From NCBI GenBank assembly GCA_035500095.1, contig DATJXN010000077.1, forward strand, positions 1 through 33,085: a stretch of 33,085 nucleotides of DNA, in the 5' to 3' direction. This document shows positions 18,278 through 25,705 of this stretch, piece after piece. Every line of letters begins with the position of its first letter. Position 1 is the first letter of the stretch. The notes under the pieces were generated by a model. The model was not told the DNA's origin, made no database searches, and worked only from the letters and a program-made list of their open reading frames with translations. The DNA is from Candidatus Binataceae bacterium (GTDB lineage Bacteria > Desulfobacterota > Binatia > Binatales > Binataceae). A program made the translations under genes and the position numbers.

Positions 18278-19906
18278 GTGGAGCCTGCGAGCGAGCGCAT
18301 GGCATCACCCGAGGCAGCATCGCGCGACGCCCCTTCCGACGCAAGCGCGCACGCCGGCACGTCGCGCTACCGGAAACTCGGGCCCACCGTCCCGCTCATG
18401 CGCTATGCTCCTGCGGCCGTCCTGATCGCAATCCTGCTCCCCGATTCCAATCGCTCCACCGATCCCGATTTGTGGGGTCATCTGCGCTTCGGCGAGGTCT
18501 TCATCGCCGCACGCCATTTGCTCCACCACGACACGTATTCCTACTCCGCGGCGGGCCATCGATGGCGCGATCACGAGTGGCTGGCCGAAGTCGTCATGGC
18601 TTTGGTTTACGATGCGGCCGGCGTGGTCGGGCTCAAGCTGTGGAAGTTCGCGTGCACGGCGGCAGCGATGCTTTTTGTCGCCGACAGCGAGGCGTCCACC
18701 GGCGCGCCGCCCGCGGTCCAGCTTACCGTCCTATTCGCGGCGGCGTGCGGATTTGTGTTGCAGGCGCAGTTGCGGCCGCAGATGTTCAGCCTCGTGCTGT
18801 TCGGCGCGCTCCTCGCATTGCTCGCGCGCGACACTTACCGCCGCGACGCTCGGCTTTGGCTGACGCTTCCGCTGATGGCGCTTTGGGCGAACCTGCACGG
18901 CGGCTTCTTCATCGGCCTCGCGGCGCTGGCGCTCTACTCAGTCGTCGCATTCTCCCAGGATGTCGCCGCGCATGCGGGATGGCGCCGCGGGGCCGGATTG
19001 ATGGTCCTCACCGCGGCCTCCGCGGCGAGCACGCTGGTCAATCCCTATGGCGGCGGAATCTGGGGAACGGTGACGCATGCGCTCGCCAACCCGTACACCC
19101 GCAACGTAATCCGGGATTGGCAGCCATTTTGGTGGGCGATGCTGGCTCAGTGGCATTCGGCGCCCTCGGGCGTCGTATTCTATGTTGCTGTGATCGCGAT
19201 GGTCGGCGCGCTGGCAACCGCGATGGCCGCAGCGCCGAGCGCAGACGATCTGCCGCTGATCGCGGTAGCGGCGATGATGGTGCTGGCGGCTTTTGTTTCG
19301 GTGCGCAACATGGCGCTGGCGGCTATGGCGCTTGGCGCGCCATTGGCCCATCGTCTGGCGATGCAGCGCGCGAAGCGCGCAGGGGAGATTGCGCTTGCTA
19401 TGTCGTGGCGTCCGGCGGCCCATGTCGCGGCGTTCATGCTGGCCGCCGCAATGGCGTTCGGCGGCGGACTGTTTTCGTCGCGTCTCGCACTGGATCGCGC
19501 CTACCCTGCGGGGGCGCTCGCCTTCATGAAATCGCGGGGCCTGCATGGCAATGTGATGGGCGAGTTCGGATGGGGCGAATATCTCATCTGGCATGCGGCG
19601 GCGGTCGGCGACCGGGTTTTCATCGACGGTCGCTACGACACCGTCTATCCGTTCAAGGTTATCGGCGAGTACCTTGAATTTTACTTCGACCAGCCGGGGG
19701 CGAACCGCGTGCTCGATTCCTACCCGCACGACTTCGTGCTGATCGGATCGGCCGCGCCCGCGCGTCATCTGATGGCGCGGCGCGCGGACTGGAAGCTTAT
19801 CTATGGCGACGCCGACAGCCTGCTTTACGCGCGCGCCGGCGCACCCGCGGCAGAACCGCCGGGGTTACCCGTCACCGCGGCGGTCCCCGCGGGCCAATTT
19901 CCATGA
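18278..19906 (+). CDS. Polytopic membrane protein, GT-C-like; tandem paralogue 2
   Basis: Second copy of the family (542 residues from GTG 18278, or 535 from ATG 18299; neither start has a strong ribosome-binding site). It aligns with paralogue 1 along its whole length, at roughly half identical residues by eye. All hallmarks are kept: DPDLWGHLRFGEVFI, YSYSAAG, HEWLAEVVMALVY, LRPQMFSLVL, WANLHGGFFIG, LVNPYGGGIW, DWQPFWW, SVRNMALAAM, then FGWGEYLIWHA, RVFIDGRYDTVYP and SYPHDFVLIGSA in the C-terminal soluble domain. Its stop overlaps the start of paralogue 3 by 4 bases (ATGA), showing the three arose by tandem duplication and are or were coupled. Conserved polar loop residues suggest it is functional. 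Confidence 0.87.
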   Translation: MEPASERMASPEAASRDAPSDASAHAGTSRYRKLGPTVPLMRYAPAAVLIAILLPDSNRSTDPDLWGHLRFGEVFIAARHLLHHDTYSYSAAGHRWRDHEWLAEVVMALVYDAAGVVGLKLWKFACTAAAMLFVADSEASTGAPPAVQLTVLFAAACGFVLQAQLRPQMFSLVLFGALLALLARDTYRRDARLWLTLPLMALWANLHGGFFIGLAALALYSVVAFSQDVAAHAGWRRGAGLMVLTAASAASTLVNPYGGGIWGTVTHALANPYTRNVIRDWQPFWWAMLAQWHSAPSGVVFYVAVIAMVGALATAMAAAPSADDLPLIAVAAMMVLAAFVSVRNMALAAMALGAPLAHRLAMQRAKRAGEIALAMSWRPAAHVAAFMLAAAMAFGGGLFSSRLALDRAYPAGALAFMKSRGLHGNVMGEFGWGEYLIWHAAAVGDRVFIDGRYDTVYPFKVIGEYLEFYFDQPGANRVLDSYPHDFVLIGSAAPARHLMARRADWKLIYGDADSLLYARAGAPAAEPPGLPVTAAVPAGQFP

Positions 19907-21427
19907 CGTCGTCGCGGCCTGCGCAAACGTTGTCGCTAGCGCGTTAGTCGCCGGCCTTCCTCGCCTTCATCATCGTTATCGCCGACGCCGGCCGCTGGGC
20001 CGACCCGGACCTTTGGGGTCATCTCGCTTTCGGCCGCCTCATCCTGACGCGCGGGCATCTGCCGCCCGTTGACGTTTTCTCTTACAGCGCGAGCGGCTTG
20101 CCCTGGCACGATCACGAATGGTTCTCCGAAGTCGTGCTGGCGCTGTGTTGGAGCGGGTTTGGAGTAATCGGGCTGAAGCTGATGAAGTTCGCGGCCACCG
20201 CCGCGCCGGTCACGCTGCTGGCGATGGGCGCGGCCGAGACGGGCGCGCCGATGGCGCTGCAGATGGTGGTGCTGACGACGGCAGCCGCGGCGATCGCGCC
20301 GATGCTCCAGTTTCGCCCGCAGCTTTTCGACTTTATCGCGCTAAGCGCGTTGCTTCTGCTGCTCGCGCGCGACAGTTACCGCCGCACGGCGCGGCTTTGG
20401 CCTGCGATTCCGATCTTCGTGCTGTGGGCCAACCTGCACGGCGGATTTTTAGTCGGTCTCGCGGCGCTCGCGGTCTATACCGGCGCCGCGGCGGTCGAGG
20501 ACCTGGCGGCGGGCGAGGGCCTCGGCCGCGCGGTGCACGTGGGCGCCGTGACCGCGGGATGCGCGCTCGCGACGCTGGTCAATCCCGACGGATCGGCAAC
20601 TGGCGCACCGTGATGCATACGCTCGGCAATCCGCTCACGCGCGCGGTGGTCAGCGAATGGCAGCCTCTGCTGTTCAAGATCGCCGAGGAATGGCACAAGT
20701 CGCCGAAGACCGCGATCAACTTTGCGCTCGTGATCGTACCATACGCCGCGCTGGCGCTCTGTTTCGCGCTGAGGCCGCGCGGGTGCGACCTCGGTCTTGT
20801 CGCGATCGCTGCGATGATGGGCGTTGCCGCGTACCTGGCGGTCCGCAACATGGCGCTCGCGGTGATCGCCTCGACCACACCACTGTGCCGGCATGCCGCC
20901 CTCGCGCTTGCGCATACGCGCTTCGGCGATACGACGCCGCCCGCGCCGCGAACGCGCCCGCGCGAAGCGCTGATCGGCGGACTCGCGCTCGCGATCGCGA
21001 TAGCCACCGGGCTCTTCTCGCCAAGCCTGCGCGAGGGTTACCCGCAACCCCGGAGAGCGATCGAATTCATGCGCGCGCACGGACTGCACGGCAACGTGCT
21101 CGATGATTTCGGATGGGGCGAGTACCTGATTTTCGAGCTTGCGCCCGGATCAAAGTCTTCATCGACAGCCGCTACGATATGGTCTATCCGCAGCCGGTGA
21201 TCGCGGACTATCTGGACTTCTTTTTGGTGCGCCCGCGCGCCGCCGCGGTCCTTGGCGGCTATCCGCACGACTTCGTGCTGCTGAGAGTGACGTCGCCGTG
21301 TTACAGCTTCATGATGGCGCAGCCGGGATGGCGGCTGGTCTATCGCGACGAGCTGGCGGCGCTGTTCGCGCGTGCGGATTCGTCGGCCGCCTCGGCGTAC
21401 GGCGTGCGAGAGCCTGCGGATCGGTGA
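19903..21427 (+). pseudogene. Tandem paralogue 3 of the GT-C-like family, disrupted
   Basis: The third copy begins at ATG 19903, overlapping the stop of paralogue 2. An in-frame TAG at 19945-19947 falls at codon 15, exactly where paralogue 1 has the His of RHSPA; the frame then continues with SPAFLAFIIVIADAG and DPDLWGHLAFGRLIL. Two further breaks follow. One base is missing near 20588-20592, between LATLVNPDG and IGNWRTVMHTLGNPLTR. Another is missing near 21150-21153, between FELAPG and KVFIDSRYDMVYP. Restoring both gives about 508 codons, a normal length, ending at TGA 21427. All family motifs survive in between (FRPQLFDF, WANLHGGFLVG, SEWQPLLF, VRNMALAV, GWGEYLIF, YPHDFVLL), so decay is recent or partly due to sequence errors. 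Confidence 0.85.
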
Positions 21428-21433
21428 CGGCCT

Positions 21434-22771
21434 TCAGGACCTGGCAGCGAGGCCCTGAGAAGCGGAGAGACCCGGCGAATCGGCAGCCAAAGACGCGCGC
21501 TCGAGACGATCGCTCGCCGCCGAGCCAGTCGCGTCCGTCGCCAGCCATAACACGGCGAAAAATCCCAGCATCAGAGCCAGGATCGATCCTTCGGCAAGAA
21601 ATTTTATTCCCTGATTCCAGAGGACCGCGCCGACCACGGGTTTTCTCAGCAGGCGCGATAGCGAAACGATCAGGTAACTCGCCAGCGCCGCCCAAGCCGC
21701 CCTTGAACTGCATTCGTGTCTTTGCCCGGAGGCGGCTATCTCAGCGAAAGGGATGAGCAGGAGAACCAAGTAGTGAATCCAGGAAAGCGGCGACAGGATG
21801 ATCGACGCTGCCACCCATAAAGCGTAGGTGGGCCGATCCAAGTCCGGCCGTAGCCGACGCCGATAAGTCGGCCAGACGGTAAGCGCCAGAATGACGATCT
21901 CGGCGGACACTATAGAGACAAAATGGAGCATCCGAAGAGGAGCGCCGGGTGCGGGTCCACCGGCGTAGAAGAAGAAGCGATCCAGAAAACCGTGCAGCGA
22001 AACGTTCGCCGGATCTTGCCAGAACGCAGTCGCGGCGAAGCGCATGCCGCTCACGTAGCCAATGCACACGGGCAATCCCAGCATCGCAACGGTCACCGCG
22101 CCAATCAGAGCCAGTCCGCAGCCCATATAAATGAGCACGCGCCATTGCCGCCGAATGACAAAATAGCCCGCCATCAGGATCGGGAACGCCCTGTAGGCCA
22201 CCGCCAGGCTGAGCAACAGGCCGGCGGCGGCTTCTCGCCGCCTTTGCAGCGCGCGCATCACCAGGACCAGCGCCAGCAGAATCACCGTCTGGCGCTGGCT
22301 GAACAGAAAGTCCTCGGTAACCGGCGCATAGAGTACCGCGAAGGCGGCGATTACCAGCGCCATCCGGAGATCGAGGCCGCTAAATCGTGGCGCGAGGAGC
22401 AGAAAGAGCGCGGCGGCGAACGCGGCGAAGTTTACCGCGATCCAAATCGTGTGGGCGCTTGGCACCGCGGCAAACGAAAACGGGAGGAAGAGGAGCAGCG
22501 CGAATGGAGTGTCGGTGCTGTGGCGCAGCGGTCCGAGATGGAATCCCAGACGCTGCCCGATCGCCGTGAGATCGACCGTATATGGATTTAAACCATGGCG
22601 GTACGCTATCGCCGCCGAATAAAAGACGTCGAAATCGTTGTGGTAAGCGCGTCCCCAGAGTGTCAGGAATCCGACCGCGCGGAATATCGCCAGGACGCAG
22701 AGCGTCACAAGTATCGCCGGCCGCGTAACTATATCGGCCAGCCGCTGACCCGAGATCGCGCGCGCACGCAA
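21434..22771 (-). CDS. GT87/DUF2029-type membrane mannosyltransferase-like protein
   Basis: Integral membrane protein of 445 residues with the features of the GT87 (DUF2029) family, which in mycobacteria includes polyprenyl-phosphomannose-dependent mannosyltransferases. After the first helix comes the loop NDFDVFYSAAIAYRHGLNPY, where the Asp residues are the likely catalytic acidic motif. TPFALLLFLPFSF, FSQRQTVILLALVLVMRA, and PLSWIHYLVLLL are the matching later segments. The start is a TTG at 22771, with GAGGG about 10 bases upstream, 11 bases after the stop of the preceding GT87 gene, so the two form an operon. GC content is visibly lower than in the neighbouring paralogues. It is convergent with the disrupted paralogue 3, 6 bases away. 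Sugar and acceptor are unknown. Confidence 0.85.
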   Translation of the reverse strand: MRARAISGQRLADIVTRPAILVTLCVLAIFRAVGFLTLWGRAYHNDFDVFYSAAIAYRHGLNPYTVDLTAIGQRLGFHLGPLRHSTDTPFALLLFLPFSFAAVPSAHTIWIAVNFAAFAAALFLLLAPRFSGLDLRMALVIAAFAVLYAPVTEDFLFSQRQTVILLALVLVMRALQRRREAAAGLLLSLAVAYRAFPILMAGYFVIRRQWRVLIYMGCGLALIGAVTVAMLGLPVCIGYVSGMRFAATAFWQDPANVSLHGFLDRFFFYAGGPAPGAPLRMLHFVSIVSAEIVILALTVWPTYRRRLRPDLDRPTYALWVAASIILSPLSWIHYLVLLLIPFAEIAASGQRHECSSRAAWAALASYLIVSLSRLLRKPVVGAVLWNQGIKFLAEGSILALMLGFFAVLWLATDATGSAASDRLERASLAADSPGLSASQGLAARS

Positions 22772-22782
22772 ATCGCTTGCCC

Positions 22783-24105
22783 TCAGGCCGAAGCCTCTAA
22801 CCGCGCGAGATGGAGCGCACGAGGCTGCTCTGCGACGGACTCGCGATGGACTGCGCGGCGGAGAATTGCCGCCAGCAATACGATGATCACGATCGGTGCG
22901 AGCGGAATTCTCGCCATCAAAGCCGTGGGCAGCGAGATCCGAGGCAGGAGCCAGGAGATCACGAGCACTGCCTTCTCATAGGGCAGGAAGCCCTTTTCGA
23001 ATCCCTCCATCGCGAGCCATGCGACGGGCAGCGCGAGCAGCACCAGGTCGTATTGCAGCAGGTAGGGCGAAACCATCAGGCAGCCCGCGGAGAGGCTCGC
23101 GGCCTTGACCGCAAACGGGCGCTCGCCTTTCCAGACCCAAATCACTGCGGACGCCGCGATTAGCGCGTAGATGACCTGGGCCGCGTAACCCGCGCTCAGG
23201 CTGCCACCCCACATCATGACCGCGCCGAAAATGCTCTGCAGGGTGTTGAAATGGATTCCGCCCCGGTCGAGAACGAGCTTTTGCGTAATCGCGAAGTTGC
23301 TGAAGAATGCGCGCCACGTCGCCGGTCCAAACGCGGCCAGCGAAACCGCCGAGAACAAGGCGCCGCTTACCCCGGTCGCTATCAGCGCACGCCAGTGGCG
23401 AGACGCAAGCAATGCCAGCGGTATCAGAACGGCCAGGTGCGGCTTGTAAGCCATCAGGCCGAACAGGAACCCGGCAAGGATCGGCCTTCGTTCGAGGCAC
23501 ACCAGGCCGCCGCCAATAAGTGCGGTCGTCAGAAATCCATTTTGTCCGCACATGAAGTTGATGATTACGCCCGGGAAGGTGATCGCAAGCCAGCAACCGA
23601 GCGGGTTCGGCGCGATCCGGCGGAGAACCGCAAAATATCCGCCGAGCGTGACGGTCTCGAAGGCCACCCACGATGCCACGAACGGCAACAGCGATAGCGG
23701 CAGAACCATCAGGAGGAACGTCGGCGGATAGGAGAACACCAGCACGCCGAAATCCCTGCCTCCCATGACCTTGGCCATCTGGATGTGCTGAAGATGAACG
23801 TCATAGACGGCCGCAGGATGGCCCCCAAGCGCCGCGAGGGACGCGGCGTAAAAATCGACGAAGTCGCCTCCGACGCACAACCCGCTTTCGAATATCAGGT
23901 TGTGAGAATGTATCAGCTGCCCTACCGCCGCGATCAGATAGACCAGCAACAGACATCCTGAATAGAACGCAATGCGCTCAGAAGTCAGCCAGGAAGGATC
24001 GCGGAGCCAACCGACGGATCGCGAAGCGCGGCACGAAGATGAAACCGGCTCTGCCGAGGCGGAGGGTTGAGCGACCGGGCCGAGGTTGGTGGGACTATCC
24101 ATCAC
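22783..24105 (-). CDS. GT87/DUF2029-type membrane glycosyltransferase-like protein
   Basis: A 440-residue polytopic membrane protein of the GT87 (DUF2029) type, first gene of a two-gene minus-strand operon. A polar, serine-rich N-terminus of about 45 residues precedes the first helix. The motif GGDFVDFYAASLAALGGHPA is the conserved acidic loop. FSYPPTFLLMVLPLSLL, MCGQNGFLTTALIGGG, MAYKPHLAVLIPLALLA and VSPYLLQYDLVLLAL are typical of the family. The start is GTG 24105 or ATG 24102; no ribosome-binding site is seen ahead of either, so expression may be leaderless or weak. Sampled 60-base lines give about 55-58 percent GC, below the roughly 70 percent of adjacent genes. It probably uses a polyprenyl-phosphate sugar. 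It is not closely similar to the other GT87 gene, so this is not a fresh duplication. Confidence 0.87.
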   Translation of the reverse strand: MMDSPTNLGPVAQPSASAEPVSSSCRASRSVGWLRDPSWLTSERIAFYSGCLLLVYLIAAVGQLIHSHNLIFESGLCVGGDFVDFYAASLAALGGHPAAVYDVHLQHIQMAKVMGGRDFGVLVFSYPPTFLLMVLPLSLLPFVASWVAFETVTLGGYFAVLRRIAPNPLGCWLAITFPGVIINFMCGQNGFLTTALIGGGLVCLERRPILAGFLFGLMAYKPHLAVLIPLALLASRHWRALIATGVSGALFSAVSLAAFGPATWRAFFSNFAITQKLVLDRGGIHFNTLQSIFGAVMMWGGSLSAGYAAQVIYALIAASAVIWVWKGERPFAVKAASLSAGCLMVSPYLLQYDLVLLALPVAWLAMEGFEKGFLPYEKAVLVISWLLPRISLPTALMARIPLAPIVIIVLLAAILRRAVHRESVAEQPRALHLARLEASA

Positions 24106-24514
24106 GGATCAAGCATGGATGATAAAATCGCAAATCACAGGTTGGACGGGCATAAAGCCAACTCGCACTAGCGCGAGAAGCACAGAGCATACCATTGTTT
24201 TGAATAGCGGAAAACGCGATATCTCAACGGAAATCGGCGAAGGCCGCAATCTGCGGGGTCCTGGTCGATGTGGGCAGCCTGCAACACGCGGCGAGCGGAG
24301 ATCGGGCGGCTGTCAACGCTCTTTCAACGGTTTTTTCGGCGCCGGCTCGCGGGTTGACGGGAAGACGGGCGTCTTCCTGGGCTATGGGCGGCTCGTTCAT
24401 GCGCTCGACGTACCGGCGATCGGCGCATCGTGTGCTATACCCGGCAAAGCGGCGGCGGGGTTAATCGTTCATCCGCGCCGGCCTCATGTTTTCAGGCCAC
24501 GAGGAGGTCCTCTT
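24106..24514. other. Divergent intergenic region of about 409 bases, partly AT-rich
   Basis: No credible gene is seen. Bases 24110-24260 fall to about 45-52 percent GC, hinting at promoter elements for the GT87 operon (minus). A stem-loop GGAAGAC/GTCTTCC (24360-24377, GGGC loop) is present. The plus frame open through this stretch does not resemble any protein and precedes the real LLM start, so I treat it as non-coding. Confidence 0.55.
24360..24377. repeat. Perfect 7-base stem-loop upstream of the LLM gene
   Basis: GGAAGAC (24360-24366) and GTCTTCC (24371-24377) pair around a GGGC loop, about 140 bases ahead of the LLM start. TTGACG at 24354-24359 abuts the left arm. The role is unknown; it could be an operator or a leader hairpin. 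Confidence 0.4.
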
Positions 24515-25657
24515 ATGCACGTCGGAATGGCGGTGATTTTTCAGGGCGCCGGCGAGGGGCGCACCGATCGCAATGTCTATCGCAACGAGCTGCGCCTGGG
24601 CGACCTGGCCGAGCCGCTCGGCTTCGAGTCGCTATGGGGCGTCGAGCATCATTTTACCGACTACACGATGTGCCCCGATGTGCTCCAGATGCTCACCTAC
24701 TTTGCCGGGCGCACCCGGCACATCCAGCTCGGCTCGATGGTGGTCGTGCTGCCGTGGCACAACCCGGTTCGCGTGGCTGAGCAGGTCATCATGCTCGACC
24801 ACATGTCCGACGGCCGCATGATTCTCGGGTTAGGCCGCGGGCTGGGCCGGGTCGAGTTCGAAGGCTTCGGCGTCAACCAGGAGGACGCACGCGAAATCTT
24901 CGTCGAGGCCGCGCAGACCATTCTCGAAGGTCTCGAGCGCGGCTACTGCGAGTTCAACGGCAAGTTCGTGCATCAGATTAGGCGCAACTTGCGTCCGCGC
25001 CCGTTCAAATCGTTCCGCGGCCGAACGTACGCAGCCGCGGTGTCGCCCGAATCCTGCGAGATCATGGCGCGGCTCGGGATCGGTATTTTGATCATCCCGC
25101 AAAAACCGTGGGAGACCGTGATCGCCGAGCTCGGCAACTATCGCGCGGTATTTCGCGAGGTCAACGGCACCGACGCGCCGCCGCCGATCGTGGGCGGATG
25201 GACCTATTGCGACGAAAACGCGGATCGCGCCGAGGATCTGGCGCGAAAGTACATTGGGGGCTACTGGCATACGGTCGCGAAGCACTACGAGATCATTGGC
25301 GACCATCTGACCAAAATGCGCGGCTACGAGTCGTACAAAGCGATGCAGGAGATGGCGAGTTCGCCCGGCGGGATGGACAAGATGGTCGAATTTTTCCTCG
25401 GCTTGCAGGTCTGGGGCACGCCCGAGCAGTGTTACGACAGGATCGTCAATATCCAGGAGCGCACCGGCGCCGAAGCCTTCAACGGAGTCTTCAGCTACGC
25501 GGGGATGCCTTACGATCTCGCGGAAGCGAACCTGCGGCTGTTCGCGGCCGAGGTGATGCCGGAGCTGAAGAAGCTGGTGCCGCACGAAGACCAGCTGATC
25601 GCGCGCGCGGGTGTCGGCGCGCACGCCGACAGCGGCGCGTTTCGATTACCGGCCTGA
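24515..25657 (+). CDS. LLM class flavin-dependent oxidoreductase
   Basis: Luciferase-like monooxygenase/oxidoreductase of 380 residues with a TIM-barrel fold, using reduced flavin (or F420) on an unknown substrate. The start ATG 24515 is fixed by GAGGAGGT at 24501-24508. It opens MHVGMAVIFQ and carries LGFESLWGVEHHFTDYT at the first barrel turns, GSMVVVLPWHNPVRVAEQ, LGLGRGLGRVEFEGFGV, and WGTPEQCYDRIVN late in the chain. These match the bacterial luciferase family (Bac_luciferase). Two related genes (this one and the F420-like one at 4740) are only distantly alike. The gene is convergent with the molybdopterin enzyme, 48 bases away, with a hairpin at the join. The context of FAD, P450 and Mo enzymes suggests a catabolic role. 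Confidence 0.9.
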   Translation: MHVGMAVIFQGAGEGRTDRNVYRNELRLGDLAEPLGFESLWGVEHHFTDYTMCPDVLQMLTYFAGRTRHIQLGSMVVVLPWHNPVRVAEQVIMLDHMSDGRMILGLGRGLGRVEFEGFGVNQEDAREIFVEAAQTILEGLERGYCEFNGKFVHQIRRNLRPRPFKSFRGRTYAAAVSPESCEIMARLGIGILIIPQKPWETVIAELGNYRAVFREVNGTDAPPPIVGGWTYCDENADRAEDLARKYIGGYWHTVAKHYEIIGDHLTKMRGYESYKAMQEMASSPGGMDKMVEFFLGLQVWGTPEQCYDRIVNIQERTGAEAFNGVFSYAGMPYDLAEANLRLFAAEVMPELKKLVPHEDQLIARAGVGAHADSGAFRLPA

Positions 25658-25672
25658 CGTCGAGGTTCAGGC
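25652..25672. terminator. Hairpin at the convergent LLM/molybdopterin junction
   Basis: GCCTGA (25652-25657, including the LLM stop codon) and TCAGGC (25667-25672) make a 6-base stem with a 9-base loop. A purine-rich stretch follows on the plus strand rather than T residues. It could serve as a weak terminator. Confidence 0.35.
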
Positions 25673-25705
25673 GGAGGGGAGAAAACAAGGATCGCCCGAG
25701 TCCGC

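Noticed and set aside
24086..24514. N-terminal extension of the LLM protein through the intergenic region
   Set aside because: The 143 extra residues look like translated non-coding DNA, and GAGGAGGT sits just before ATG 24515.
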